Shown one piece after another: positions 1 through 9,636 of a stretch of 64,000 nt of DNA. The stretch comes from Phormidium sp. FACHB-1136. GTDB lineage: Bacteria > Cyanobacteriota > Cyanobacteriia > Phormidesmidales > Phormidesmidaceae. The stretch covers positions 45,274 to 109,273 of the forward strand of contig NZ_JACJRS010000004.1 in assembly GCF_014697375.1 (NCBI RefSeq). Direction: 5' to 3'. Position 1 is the stretch's first letter. Every line of letters starts with the position of its first letter. A program made the translations under genes and the position numbers. The notes beneath the pieces are model-generated. The model searched no databases. It was not told the DNA's origin and was given only the letters and a program-made list of their open reading frames with translations.

Positions 1-222
1 GTAGGCGTTGCCACCGGGGCGGATGAGTTCGGGCACCTGGGCAAATAGGGCAGAACCAGCGGCTTTCACGATTTCCGAGGCGTTGGCACTGATGACGGCT
101 ACCGCTTTAATCCGGTCAAGGCCACTATCAAAATAGGACTTAATGGAGCTGAGGGCATCCCGGTCGAGGTAGCGCCCCGTGTCGTCGTAGGTCTTGATCA
201 GCGTCGTTACGGCATCCCGCAT
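1..222 (-). CDS. apcF: Allophycocyanin beta-18 subunit ApcF (N-terminal 74 codons, cut by window edge)
   Basis: Reading the minus strand from an ATG at 222 gives a protein beginning MRDAVTTLIKTYDDTGRYLD and running open to base 1. The start, the GRYLDRDAL segment and the RPGGNAY segment just ahead of the chromophore-binding helix match the ApcF family, the beta-18-type allophycocyanin that replaces one ApcB in the terminal-emitter trimers of the phycobilisome core. The chromophore Cys, expected near residue 81, lies beyond the window edge. It is divergent from glnA and separate from the apcEABC cluster at 24-29 kb, which is usual for apcF. ApcB was considered, but the MRDAV start differs from the MQDAI start of the apcB in this window. 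Confidence 0.9.
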   Translation of the reverse strand, partial: MRDAVTTLIKTYDDTGRYLDRDALSSIKSYFDSGLDRIKAVAVISANASEIVKAAGSALFAQVPELIRPGGNAY

Positions 223-584
223 GGATTGTATCTCCCAACTCTCACTGGACAAACAGCTTTTCTCAAACATGTTCAGACCTAGGGCAAGGGACATTCATCA
301 CACCCAGCCAAGTCTGATTCTCGTGAAAGTTTACCACGGGGGTTTATCCCCCAAGTGCCCCTAGCCCGTTCAGGCAGCCTCTTTATGAGGGAATTGTTAC
401 AAAAGCACATATTTCGCGATGAACGGGTTTACCGGGCAGGGCTAGGTGATCCCTGGAGTAAGGGCATAAACCAGATTCATGACTAACGTGGCTGCACATC
501 GTAACGATTCATCCCAATTGTGGCCTTGGGGTCTGAATTCCTGGGATAAGGAAGGGTTTATTTGTTGTCATCCCCTGACAAAAG

Positions 585-626
585 GTAGTTACTGATACAA
601 AACGAGCGTACCCCTATCCATAGGAT
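585..626 (+). promoter_or_regulatory. NtcA-activated promoter of glnA
   Basis: GTA at 585-587, eight bases, then TAC at 596-598 is a perfect GTA-N8-TAC NtcA site. After 22 bases comes TAGGAT at 621-626, fitting the TAN3T -10 box. This architecture (NtcA box in place of a -35, 22-23 bases before the -10) is the textbook class II NtcA promoter of cyanobacterial glnA. It implies transcription starting near 633 and a leader of about 200 nt. NtcA binding is activated by 2-oxoglutarate under nitrogen limitation. Confidence 0.8.
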
Positions 627-839
627 GGGTCAGATGAATCAATGCTGTGGCAGTAGCCCTGCTATGTGGTTTGCTTTGGCTCAGCCATAGGGGTTCCCGT
701 TCTGGGGTGGGTTGAGCATAGCCCGTTGGTTGGCCATTCGGGACATCCAGCGATTCTATAGACCACCAAGCCTCCCTGAAGGGCGAAGGGCATTGATTTA
801 CTACACATTTCCACGCTTGTAGAGGTTAAGGAGTAGTTC

Positions 840-2273
840 ATGGCGACCCCAGCAGACATCCTAAAGAAAATTGAGGATGAAGGGATTGAGTTAATTGATC
901 TGAAATTCATCGACATGCCAGGGATTTGGCAGCACCTCACCCTGCACAAGAGCCAGATCGATGAGAGCAGCTTTACCGATGGCGTGGCATTCGATGGGTC
1001 TAGCATCCGGGGCTGGAAGGCCATTAACGAATCCGACATGATGATGGTGCCCGATCCCGACACCGCCTGGATCGATCCCTTCATGGCTCATCCCACCCTG
1101 AGCATGATCTGCACCATCAAAGAGCCTCGCACCGGGGAACTCTATTCCCGCTGCCCCCGCGCCATTGCCACCAAGGCCATCGAATACATGAAGTCCACGG
1201 GCATTGGCGACACTGCCTTCTTTGGCCCCGAAGCGGAATTCTTCATCTTTGATGACGTGCGCTTCGACCAAAACGAGCACTCCGCCTACTACTACGTAGA
1301 CAGCGTGGAAGGCCGTTGGAACACAGGTAAGGAAGAAAAAGACGAGTTCGGCGTTAGCCGGAACCTGGGTTATAAGCCTCGCTACAAAGAGGGCTACTTC
1401 CCCGTTGCCCCCACCGATACCTCCCAAGACATGCGGAGCGAAATGCTGCTGACCATGGCCCAACTGGGGGTGCCCATCGAGAAGCACCACCACGAAGTGG
1501 CCACGGGCGGTCAGTGCGAACTGGGTATTCGCTTTGGTCGGCTGGTAGAAGCCGCTGACTGGCTGATGATCTACAAGTACTGCATCAAGAATGTGGCGAA
1601 GAAGTACGGGAAAACCGTCACCTTCATGCCCAAGCCCCTGTTCAACGACAACGGCTCTGGGATGCACACGCACCAGTCCATCTGGGGCAACGGCCAACCC
1701 CTATTCGCCGGAGATCGCTACGCTGGACTGAGCCAGATGGCCCTGTGGTACATCGGCGGCATCCTCAAGCACGCCCCCGCTCTGCTGGCGCTGACCAACC
1801 CCACCACCAACTCCTATAAGCGGCTGGTGCCCGGTTTCGAGGCTCCGGTGAACCTGGCCTACTCCCAGGGCAACCGTTCTGCCTCCGTGCGGATTCCCCT
1901 CTCCGGCGACAACCCCAAGGCCAAGCGCCTGGAGTTCCGCTGCCCCGATGCCACCTCCAACCCCTACCTGGCCTTCGCTGCCATGCTCTGTGCGGGGATT
2001 GACGGCATCAAGAACCAGATCGATCCCGGCGATCCTCTGGATGTGGACATCTACGACCTCAGCCCCGAAGAACTGGCCAAGATTCCTTCTACCCCCGGCT
2101 CTCTGCTGGATGCCCTGAAGGCTTTGGAAGCGGATCACGAGTTCCTCACCAGCACAGGTGTCTTCACTCCAGACTTCATCAGCAACTGGATCGAGTACAA
2201 GCTCGACAACGAAGTCAACCCCATGCGCCTGCGCCCCCACCCCTACGAACTGGCCCTCTACTACGATTGCTAG
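840..2273 (+). CDS. glnA: Glutamine synthetase type I
   Basis: Converts glutamate, ammonium and ATP to glutamine, the entry step of the GS-GOGAT cycle in the cytosol. The 477-residue length fits the dodecameric GSI-beta type. The beta-grasp N-terminal domain carries [11 protein letters not shown] (about residues 49-59). The catalytic domain has the metal-binding PEAEFF and [12 protein letters not shown] segments, the ATP-loop region [12 protein letters not shown], and [15 protein letters not shown]. The C-terminal IYDLSPEEL matches the Tyr region adenylylated in enterobacteria; cyanobacterial GS is instead usually controlled by small inactivating factors, none of which is seen here. The start is fixed by AAGGAG at 828-833, six bases before the ATG. 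A NtcA promoter lies upstream and hairpins follow the stop. Confidence 0.97.
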   Translation: MATPADILKKIEDEGIELIDLKFIDMPGIWQHLTLHKSQIDESSFTDGVAFDGSSIRGWKAINESDMMMVPDPDTAWIDPFMAHPTLSMICTIKEPRTGELYSRCPRAIATKAIEYMKSTGIGDTAFFGPEAEFFIFDDVRFDQNEHSAYYYVDSVEGRWNTGKEEKDEFGVSRNLGYKPRYKEGYFPVAPTDTSQDMRSEMLLTMAQLGVPIEKHHHEVATGGQCELGIRFGRLVEAADWLMIYKYCIKNVAKKYGKTVTFMPKPLFNDNGSGMHTHQSIWGNGQPLFAGDRYAGLSQMALWYIGGILKHAPALLALTNPTTNSYKRLVPGFEAPVNLAYSQGNRSASVRIPLSGDNPKAKRLEFRCPDATSNPYLAFAAMLCAGIDGIKNQIDPGDPLDVDIYDLSPEELAKIPSTPGSLLDALKALEADHEFLTSTGVFTPDFISNWIEYKLDNEVNPMRLRPHPYELALYYDC

Positions 2274-2338
2274 AGTTCCCTCACCCCCAACCCCTTTCCC
2301 ACGGGGCGAGGGGAGCCGGAAAGGGCTAGGCCACCAAC

Positions 2339-2396
2339 AGCGGACTGTGTTCTACGGAATGCAGTCCGCTGCTGCATTCTGGCGCTTTTTAAGCGC
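2339..2396 (+). terminator. Two stacked hairpins downstream of glnA
   Basis: AGCGGACTG at 2339-2347 pairs with CAGTCCGCT at 2362-2370 (9-bp perfect stem, 14-nt loop). A second hairpin, GCGCTT at 2382-2387 with AAGCGC at 2391-2396, follows with a short T run in its loop. Neither is a textbook stem plus long T tract, but the pair sits right after glnA and probably ends or stabilises its transcript. Confidence 0.5.
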
Positions 2397-3080
2397 TATC
2401 TTCTAGGATCCATCATCCCTGCTGCTGGCGCGGCATCCCCCAAGATAGCCCTTGCGACACAACGGGACTTGCCTTCAGGTGGGGAGCCTAATTCCAGTTG
2501 CGCCAGCGAAATCCATGCCTATGTGAGTACGGACAAAATCTGGTAAGCACGGTGTAGGGCGCTATTCAGATCCGTCGGCACATTGACCAAGCTTACGGAT
2601 GCTTCGATCAATCAATTGTAATCTGGCTGGAATTGAGAGCGATGGACTCAGTCCCTGCACTGCCGTCTACTCCGTGTCAGGCAAGCTTGTTTATATAACT
2701 GACTTGTGCCTACCCGTATTACCCCTCAAAAGAGTAATCCGTAGTCTCAGGCAGGCAACATAGCAAGAGAAGACATAATACGTAGGTGGTTCAATCCAAG
2801 ATCTCCGTCTTTATGTGATATTTACCCTTAAATTCAATCATTTTTTATAGGATTCTTATAACTAAATATCCGTAAAAATCCAGAGAGACAATCGCGTCAC
2901 ATTATCCGTTAGACCTGAATCAGTAATAACATCACATTGACAAAAAGTTAAAGATTTTGCCATCTTAAATCTAGGTAATATCCATTGAGTGCCTCGATTA
3001 ATTGTCCTATTGCGAACCTCAAGAGCTTAAACCATTAAAATATCGCAATCATTCTTAATGCCGTTTTCGTTCATAGCTCC
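2397..3080. other. Gene-free AT-rich stretch
   Basis: About 680 bases with no convincing gene on either strand. The base composition turns clearly AT-rich from about 2680, marking the left edge of the AT-rich island. It contains the left copy of a sequence repeated near 12.0-12.2 kb (see the repeat entries). No recognisable promoter or RNA structure was seen. Confidence 0.5.
2993..3060 (+). repeat. Left copy of imperfect direct repeat bracketing the island
   Basis: CTCGATTAATTG at 2993-3004 recurs exactly at 12015-12026. The following segment, with TATTGCGAA at 3009-3017 and then a CAAGAGCTTAAACC-like stretch, aligns loosely with 12143-12210, where TATTGCGAA recurs at 12154-12162. The match is imperfect, so it may be an old attachment-type duplication or just a shared promoter motif. 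Confidence 0.35.
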
Positions 3081-3890
3081 ATGGCTTCCTCTCCCTTTCG
3101 GCTTTGCTCTGTACCCCTTTCTAGCATTGTCCTATTGATTGCCTTGCTTCTAGGCTGTGGGGGAAGAGTCTACGCCAGTACGCCTAGCGTGACAGTCGTT
3201 CCCCTCGCGCAAGCAAGCCGATTGGCTCAGGCCGATGACGCCTTTGATGAAGGACTTCGATTGCTTGACAGGGGTCGAACCCAAGATTTACAGGCCGCTT
3301 TAACTCAATTTAACCAAGCTCTCAGGCTTTATCGAGAAATTGGTAGCCGAGAAGGAGAGGCTGATGCTCTTTTTGAAATTGGCTGGACGTATCATTTATT
3401 GGAAAATCATCAACAGTCCTTGGATTTCTATAATCAAGCCCTGCCTATTTATCGAAATCTCCGAAATCAGAGGAGTGAGGCCAATACGCTCAATAATATT
3501 GGCTGGGCTTACTACAACCTAGAGAACTATCAACGGGCGCTCAACTTTTATAGTCAATCCCTAGCTGTTTTTCGAGGACTTCGAGATCGCGAGGGAGAAG
3601 CGATGGTTCTTCGTAATACGGCCTGGGCACATCATGATGGAGAGAACTACCGACAAGCCCTAACATTATATAACCAAGTTCTGCCAATTTTTCGAGACAT
3701 CGGGGATCGATGGGGGGAAGCGGTAGTTCTCTATAGTATTGGTCTAGCCTACGATGCCCTAGATGATTTAAGACAGGCGTTGACCTTTTACAACCAAGCC
3801 TTGCCCATCTATCAGGAGTTAGGAGATCAAGAAGGTGTCTCTGAGATACAACGCCACATCAATGAGGTCTACAACTATCTAGGAATATGA
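3081..3890 (+). CDS. Exported TPR-repeat protein
   Basis: 269 residues. The first about 32 residues are a hydrophobic export signal; LLLGC at about residues 22-26 could be a lipobox, and a VYA-S type signal peptidase I site is also possible. From about residue 50 to the end are five roughly 40-residue tetratricopeptide repeats of the kinesin-light-chain type, with a recurring ALxFYNQALPIYR pattern and near-identical neighbouring units. TPR arrays of this kind are protein-binding scaffolds; no enzymatic motif is present. It is the first gene of the AT-rich island, 113 bases upstream of the LivK-like receptor and in the same direction, so a partner role in that system is plausible but unproven. 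The ribosome-binding site is weak, so the start is less certain than the reading frame. Confidence 0.75.
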   Translation: MASSPFRLCSVPLSSIVLLIALLLGCGGRVYASTPSVTVVPLAQASRLAQADDAFDEGLRLLDRGRTQDLQAALTQFNQALRLYREIGSREGEADALFEIGWTYHLLENHQQSLDFYNQALPIYRNLRNQRSEANTLNNIGWAYYNLENYQRALNFYSQSLAVFRGLRDREGEAMVLRNTAWAHHDGENYRQALTLYNQVLPIFRDIGDRWGEAVVLYSIGLAYDALDDLRQALTFYNQALPIYQELGDQEGVSEIQRHINEVYNYLGI

Positions 3891-4003
3891 TTTTTATAGC
3901 TCTAGGATGTTTTTTTGATTGCTGCTTAGCGTAATCATCTTGGGACGTTTTCAGTCTATCAAGTATTCAGTTCATTTCAGAGACAGGAGAGAGATTAACG
4001 GTT

Positions 4004-5581
4004 ATGAAATCATGGGTATGTAAGGGCGTTGCAAAAGATGGTCAGCCCCGCTCGAATCAAAGTCCACCCGGTCCCCATGATGAGTTTGAAAACTTTGGGA
4101 CTGATTGTGCCATCTGTGGGCTGACCCAAGAGCAGGTAGAAGGCGGTGGCGGCGGTGCTGGCTTACCCATCGCGAAAATCGCAGCGGCGGCAGCAGCCGT
4201 CTTGGTGATAGGGGGAATTGGCACTGGGGTTTTGAGTAGGATTAACCCTGACCCTTGTCAGGGTAATAATCCTCCGCCCAGTTGTAAAATAGACCCTGAA
4301 CTTTATACTTGGGAGCCTGCCCGATTCTCCTGGGGACAGCAAACCCTCTTCCCTGGGAATGCCAGTGTACCCCGAACCGAGGGCATAAATGCCTTTAATC
4401 AAGGTGACTATGCATCTGCCATAGATAGCTTTCAGCGGGCCGTTGATGGCAATCGGAATGACCCAGAGGTTTTGATCTTTCTGAATAATGCCCGAGCTCG
4501 CCAGAAAGGCAGTCCTTTCAGGTTGGCGGCAGTCGTTCCGGTGGACAACGCTACAAATTCAGCCCAGGAAATGCTGAGGGGAATTGCCCAGGCTCAAGAG
4601 GACTTTAATAAGTCTCGTGGAGACAGTGAACCACTTCTAGAAATTATCATCGCGAATGATGGCAATGAACCAGAGGTGTCTAAACGTGTCGCTGAGGAAT
4701 TAGTGAAGGATACCTCCGTTTTAGGTGTTGTCGGCCATAACTCCAGTGATGCTAGCAAAGCACCACTGGAAATCTATCAAGCGGCAGGTCTAGCCCTGAT
4801 TTCTCCAACCAGTACCAGTACTGAGCTATCCTCCGATGTCTTTTTTAGAACGGTTCCTTCCGACACAATTTCTGCTGAAAGCCTAGCGCAATATGCCAAA
4901 GAGGAAATGGATATTTCCAATGTGGTTATTTTCTATAACCCCAACAGCAGCTTCAGTCGGAGTTTACAATCAGCCTTTGAGAACAAATTCAAGGATCTAG
5001 GGGGTACTTCTAGCAGTCAAGATATGACTGATTCAGAGTTTGATGCTGGCATTGCAGTTGCAACCGCCGCTTCCGATGATGGGGCAGAAGCTATTGTTCT
5101 TTTTCCCAACACCGACTATCGAAGTGTTGCGATAGAGATTGCTAAGGCCAATGCAAGACTCCAGAATCGAAAACTGCCACTTCTGGGTGGGGATTCGCTG
5201 TATAGCATTGATATTTTAAAGACCGGTGGGGCCAGTGTGGATGGTTTGATCCTAGCTGTTCCCTGGTTTTCGGGTTCGGGCCAGTTTGAAGCCTTTAGTC
5301 AGGCCAGCGAAAAACAATGGGGTGGTCTCGTCAGTTGGCGAACAGCCACCAGTTTTGACGCGACTCAGGCATTTATCAAGTCTCTCTCTAGTGGGGCCAG
5401 TCGATCCACCGTTTTAGACAGTTTGAAGCAAGTTTCTCTTCCAGCCAATGAAACCTCTGGTCAAGCGTTTGAGTTTACCCCCGACGGCGAAAGACAGAGC
5501 GATCCTGTCTTAGTTAAAGTCAGCCGTGAGCAAAGTGCCGCTTCCGGTGTTGAGTTTGGTTTTGAGTTACTGCTCGATTGA
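4004..5581 (+). CDS. Membrane-anchored LivK-like receptor with N-terminal Cys motif and TPR
   Basis: 525 residues. There is no signal peptide: residues 1-50 are polar, with Cys at 6, 35 and 38 and His25, a possible metal-binding knuckle facing the cytosol. One membrane segment follows at about 54-76. A short TPR-like helix pair lies at about 124-165. From about 172 to the end is a type I periplasmic binding protein fold of the branched-chain amino acid/LivK (Peripla_BP_6) family, shown by FRLAAVVPVDN, GVVGHNSSDAS and ALISPTSTSTELS. The topology places the binding domain outside and the Cys motif inside, so it looks like a ligand sensor rather than an ABC-transporter subunit; no permease or ATPase genes are near. 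AGGAG precedes the ATG. It sits 88 bases upstream of the tubulin-like gene and is probably cotranscribed. Confidence 0.75.
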   Translation: MKSWVCKGVAKDGQPRSNQSPPGPHDEFENFGTDCAICGLTQEQVEGGGGGAGLPIAKIAAAAAAVLVIGGIGTGVLSRINPDPCQGNNPPPSCKIDPELYTWEPARFSWGQQTLFPGNASVPRTEGINAFNQGDYASAIDSFQRAVDGNRNDPEVLIFLNNARARQKGSPFRLAAVVPVDNATNSAQEMLRGIAQAQEDFNKSRGDSEPLLEIIIANDGNEPEVSKRVAEELVKDTSVLGVVGHNSSDASKAPLEIYQAAGLALISPTSTSTELSSDVFFRTVPSDTISAESLAQYAKEEMDISNVVIFYNPNSSFSRSLQSAFENKFKDLGGTSSSQDMTDSEFDAGIAVATAASDDGAEAIVLFPNTDYRSVAIEIAKANARLQNRKLPLLGGDSLYSIDILKTGGASVDGLILAVPWFSGSGQFEAFSQASEKQWGGLVSWRTATSFDATQAFIKSLSSGASRSTVLDSLKQVSLPANETSGQAFEFTPDGERQSDPVLVKVSREQSAASGVEFGFELLLD

Positions 5582-5669
5582 TAGGAATAGATGGCATGAG
5601 CAAATAAATTGCCCTGTGACAGCACCTCAATAGATCCTCACCGTACAGCCCAGCCAATGGAGAAGTGAC

Positions 5670-8600
5670 ATGGCCGCTCAAGTTCAAGAAAAAAGCATGG
5701 TTCCCACCGTTTTAGTGGGTGTTGGGGGAACGGGTAAGGAAGTTTTGCTCCGGGCTCGCCGCTTAATTGAAGAGAGCTATGGCAGCTTAGATAAGCTACC
5801 CATTGTCAGTTTCCTATGGGTTGATACTGACCTAAACTATCAGATCAATGAACCCGATGCGGCAGGTTCACCCCTGAAGCCTAACGAGGAGTATTGGGCT
5901 AAGGTTACAGGCGAGCAGGTCAATAATATGATGGCCAATATGGGCCAGTACCCTTGGATCAACACCTGGTTTCCTGAGGAACTGGAAAAGAATATGGGAG
6001 CCCTAGAGGCTGGGGCAGGGCAAATTCGGGCTTGTGGCAGATTTGCCTTTTTCTATAACTATCATAATATTAGAACCAAGTTTAATGATGCCTGTCTGAA
6101 GGTAAAAGGCCATGATACCTACATGCAAGATACCTATGGCATTAAGGTACAAGGCGATGGCCTCAATGTTTTTATTACTGGATCCCTATCGGGGGGAACT
6201 GGGAGCGGTATGCTCCTCGATATGGGGTACTGTGTACGCCATTGGCTGAAAGGAGTGAGCAGTCCCTCCATTACGGCTATCATGCCCATGCCTAATGCCT
6301 TCGCCAATATTCAAGTGGGTGATAAAGTTCTGGCGAACGGATATGCGGCGCTCATGGAGTTGAGCTATTTTTCCGACCATCGCACGACCTATAAAGCCCA
6401 ATTTAGTCAGGGGCTCGTGGATGAGGTGCAATCAACCCTGCCTCCCTTCGACTTTACCTATCTAGTGGGTACCCAAAATGGCAAGTTTGATCTCGATCAA
6501 CTGCGAGAGATGATTGCCCAAAATATTTTTTTCGATCTCACCTCAGACTTTGCTCCCCACAAAAAATCCATCCGAGACAATATGAAGGGGAGTTGGAGTA
6601 CGGCGGATCCAGGGGGACGCAGTTATCCCAGAAACTTTATGAGTTTTGGCTTGGCCACCTTTGAAATTCCCATGGCTCAGATTCGGACGAATCTGGTGAA
6701 TCGGCTAGCGGCGGATCTTGTGAGGTGGTGGATCAATGATTCGGTTGAGCTGATGCCCAATATTATCGAGCATCTCCAAACCGGAACCCTCAAGTCTATG
6801 CGGTTGACCGAGGCGGAGTTACTTAGTGATCTAGCGTCATCTAACGGAAAATTGCTAATCACGGACATTGCTGCCTGGGTGAATAGTATTCGCAGTGAAA
6901 TTGCCACGGGAAGTAAACTGCAATGCACTTTCCAGGGGGCTAATTTGCTGGGGCCGGAGAAAGGCAATATCTTAGGATTTGTCGATTATCTCAAGGCCAA
7001 AGTAGATGGCTATCGTGGTGATAATCTCCGAGACCTTGACCCGAATGAGAAAGTGCATGGAGCCTTTCTCCAGACCATGTATGGCAACCGCAACAAGATT
7101 ATTCAGTTAGGACAACGGGAGCTAGAGAAGGAATTTTACAAAATTATCGAAGATCGTAATCGTGGGCCTAAGTTTGCAGCGGCGTTCATTACCAGTACAC
7201 GACAGATCTTTTCCAATGCGGCTGAGAAGTTTCAGCGTGAGTCTGAAAGGGTTTATCAGCCAAATGAAACCAACCGGCAGCGGCAGTACAGTCAAGCCTT
7301 AATCGAAATTGCAGAAACACAAACAGCGTTTGGGATTACGAAACAAGCCCAAATGGAAAAGCTGAATGCTCAGGCTCTTAGTGGTCTTGAAGGTGAGTTG
7401 ATTGCCTTTATTCAACGAAAAGCCCGCAACGAGGGGCTGAAAGTGATTGAGCGCTTACAAGATTGTCTCAACCAACTGGAGCAACGCCTAGCCCAACTGA
7501 CAACAACCTTGATGCAGCTTCGAGATGGTTTCGCAGAGGCCGCTCAAAAAGAAGCGAATCGTGCTGATGCCCTAGAGATCAATGGTATTAAGCTCTTTGA
7601 CCTTGGAGAGCTCAATCAGCTTTATGATGATTTGATCGAGCGTCAGGTGGGCGAAGATGTTGGTGCGCAGAGCCGGTTTGATGCGGGTCTCAATCAAATT
7701 TGTACCATCATGACCCCGGATATTTTGAAGGAAACCAGTCCGCTCTGGAAGAAAGAGCGCAAAGCCGATGAGGTGATGCAACTCCTGGATATTACGCAGT
7801 TACCCCAGGTCAATACCAATGACTTTAAAGACAAAATTCTAGATCGCGCTCGACGAGTGATCGCGATGGCTCCTGAAGCAAGCCGACTACAGCGAGATTT
7901 ATCCGCCTGTGATCGCCTCTTCAGCCTAGCCAATAACAACGATACAGATGTTCGACAAAAAGTAGGCATCGTTTACGAAAAATCTAAGCCGCTGATTGAT
8001 TTATCCCAGGCTGTTTTAATGGCGGCTGGGTTTAGTGCCCCACGGGATACCAGGGTCGCTCTCATCGGTGGAAGTAATACAGCTAATCCAGCGGCGATGA
8101 AGTTGATTCCCCATGTCCAGACGCAAGTTGGTCAATCGGATGCCATTTCACCCCTGGGAGCCCAAGAGCGCCACCGGATTATTTTTGTTCAGGAGATTGG
8201 TGGATTCTCGCTCCGTTCTATCGCGGGTATGGAGAATCTCAGAATCCATTATCAAAACTGGAAAGGCCAGATGATCGGAGCAAAGCGGGCTCAACTCCGT
8301 GGGGAGCCTGTCGGTTTGCCGATTCCAGTGCATACCGATAAAAGAATGCCGTTTTGGGATCTCCTGCCGGAAGATCCCAAGATCTATCAGCTTGTGGTGC
8401 TTGCCCGTGCCCTAGGAGTTTTGACGCTGGAGCAAAACCAAAAGACCAAGGAGGATACGATTCGGTACGTCCAAACGGGTGTCATCGGAGATCAAAAGAT
8501 TGAGATTGCCTCAAGCTGGGTTGATGCTGTTCAGGTTTTAGCGGTTGCCGCTTGCCGACCGGATTGTGATGAAATTCAACGACAGGTTGACGATCTTCTG

Positions 8601-9026
8601 GATTCAGCCGATAGCCCAGAGAAGAAGGCTCAATGCTATCAACAGCTTATGACCTATCTGAAGCAGCGAGAAAATGAGTTAAAGCAGGATGGGGGTACGG
8701 ATAGTCCAGACTACAAACGGGAGGCTGAAATCCTTAAGCAAACCATTGAAAAATATGGCCTAAAGGTAGATAGTCCTATCACAGTACCCAGTTCCTTAGA
8801 TCAATCTAAGGTTGTGATTCTAAACCCGTCTTCATCACCAGAACGAGAGGATAGCTATGCTCAATTTGAGCAAGATCTCAAGAAACTTGCAGCTTTGAAT
8901 ATTCCGGTTCCTACGTTTATCGGTATGGCCAAAGAAAAAGCAACTACCCTGGGTCTAGATCAAGCTAGGGTTCAGATCATCTTGAGAAAGTTTGTGAAAC
9001 AGACGGATCTCAATGAGGAAGCCTAA
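5670..9026 (+). CDS. Large tubulin/FtsZ-superfamily protein (Tubulin_2-like) with coiled coils
   Basis: 1118 residues. The N-terminal segment has VLVGVGGTGKE at about 14-24, like the first nucleotide-binding loop of FtsZ/tubulin. SLSGGTGSG at 172-180 is the tubulin signature (T4) loop that binds GTP phosphates. The region from about 190 to 460 continues the GTPase fold. Downstream of about 500 the protein is rich in charged helices and predicted coiled coils (about 500-640 and 950-1020). This matches the divergent tubulin-like families described bioinformatically in bacteria, predicted to form filaments and act in membrane remodelling; the exact subfamily cannot be assigned without a profile search. 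Neighbours are the LivK-like receptor upstream and membrane proteins plus ParA/ParB-like genes downstream. GTPase activity and polymerisation are inference. Confidence 0.8.
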   Translation: MAAQVQEKSMVPTVLVGVGGTGKEVLLRARRLIEESYGSLDKLPIVSFLWVDTDLNYQINEPDAAGSPLKPNEEYWAKVTGEQVNNMMANMGQYPWINTWFPEELEKNMGALEAGAGQIRACGRFAFFYNYHNIRTKFNDACLKVKGHDTYMQDTYGIKVQGDGLNVFITGSLSGGTGSGMLLDMGYCVRHWLKGVSSPSITAIMPMPNAFANIQVGDKVLANGYAALMELSYFSDHRTTYKAQFSQGLVDEVQSTLPPFDFTYLVGTQNGKFDLDQLREMIAQNIFFDLTSDFAPHKKSIRDNMKGSWSTADPGGRSYPRNFMSFGLATFEIPMAQIRTNLVNRLAADLVRWWINDSVELMPNIIEHLQTGTLKSMRLTEAELLSDLASSNGKLLITDIAAWVNSIRSEIATGSKLQCTFQGANLLGPEKGNILGFVDYLKAKVDGYRGDNLRDLDPNEKVHGAFLQTMYGNRNKIIQLGQRELEKEFYKIIEDRNRGPKFAAAFITSTRQIFSNAAEKFQRESERVYQPNETNRQRQYSQALIEIAETQTAFGITKQAQMEKLNAQALSGLEGELIAFIQRKARNEGLKVIERLQDCLNQLEQRLAQLTTTLMQLRDGFAEAAQKEANRADALEINGIKLFDLGELNQLYDDLIERQVGEDVGAQSRFDAGLNQICTIMTPDILKETSPLWKKERKADEVMQLLDITQLPQVNTNDFKDKILDRARRVIAMAPEASRLQRDLSACDRLFSLANNNDTDVRQKVGIVYEKSKPLIDLSQAVLMAAGFSAPRDTRVALIGGSNTANPAAMKLIPHVQTQVGQSDAISPLGAQERHRIIFVQEIGGFSLRSIAGMENLRIHYQNWKGQMIGAKRAQLRGEPVGLPIPVHTDKRMPFWDLLPEDPKIYQLVVLARALGVLTLEQNQKTKEDTIRYVQTGVIGDQKIEIASSWVDAVQVLAVAACRPDCDEIQRQVDDLLDSADSPEKKAQCYQQLMTYLKQRENELKQDGGTDSPDYKREAEILKQTIEKYGLKVDSPITVPSSLDQSKVVILNPSSSPEREDSYAQFEQDLKKLAALNIPVPTFIGMAKEKATTLGLDQARVQIILRKFVKQTDLNEEA

Positions 9027-9220
9027 TCAGAATGTTGAAGCAAGTTATTCAACCCAATTTCTTCAATTTATTTTGAAGATGTAATCAAGACTAAGACATT
9101 AGAAATGGGAGTGGACATAGAGCAAGCTAAATTATAGAGCGTATTTCTACAGTCTTAAAAGCTTGCTTTATAAGCATTCTAGTGAATTTCAATACATCAT
9201 GATTTGAGTTTATCGGCAAT

Positions 9221-9586
9221 ATGGTTAAAAGAAAATTCTGGCATTATGGTCTATTTCAAATACCAGCGATACTGTTGCTCTTTTGCATCATCTTCATCGC
9301 AACAGTGAATATCCTGAAGCCAACTTGCTTAGCGTTCTGGATGACCTTAGCTATAGGGCTATTCATAATCGCCTTGTCTTGGACATTAGTTATGCCTTTA
9401 GATCTCTTTCTCAGAGCAGTGATGAAGTGGAGTATGTCTCTGGCTGGGAGAATTTCCGTCTTGCAAGCCATATTTACATCGACACTTATCAGCATCATTT
9501 TAATATCAGATTTACCTACACTTAAGAGAATATGTAGTATTCCAGAGTCGATGTGGCATCTTCGACTACTGCTGGATTTTCTATAA
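9221..9586 (+). CDS. Small three-helix membrane protein, paralogue of the gene at 11324
   Basis: 121 residues, starting MVKRKFWHYGLFQIPAI. Three hydrophobic segments (about 12-30, 37-58 and 78-97) are separated by a conserved PLDLFLRAV loop. The same plan, with closely similar words (KRPFWRYGLFQIPAI, PLDILLRSV, MSFAGRLSIL), is found in the protein at 11324-11986, so the two are paralogues. This copy ends soon after the third helix and lacks the C-terminal soluble domain of the other, so it is either a short form or a truncated, decaying copy. It lies 194 bases after the tubulin-like gene and 50 bases before parA. Family unknown to me. Confidence 0.6.
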   Translation: MVKRKFWHYGLFQIPAILLLFCIIFIATVNILKPTCLAFWMTLAIGLFIIALSWTLVMPLDLFLRAVMKWSMSLAGRISVLQAIFTSTLISIILISDLPTLKRICSIPESMWHLRLLLDFL

Positions 9587-9636
9587 TCTTAGACACTTCT
9601 ATCATTCTTCTCGAGTTCTCTTTGGGTGGTTAGTCA

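Noticed and set aside
640..839. Glutamine riboswitch (glnA RNA) in the glnA leader
   Set aside because: I could not find the conserved core of that RNA in the leader; the NtcA promoter explains regulation.
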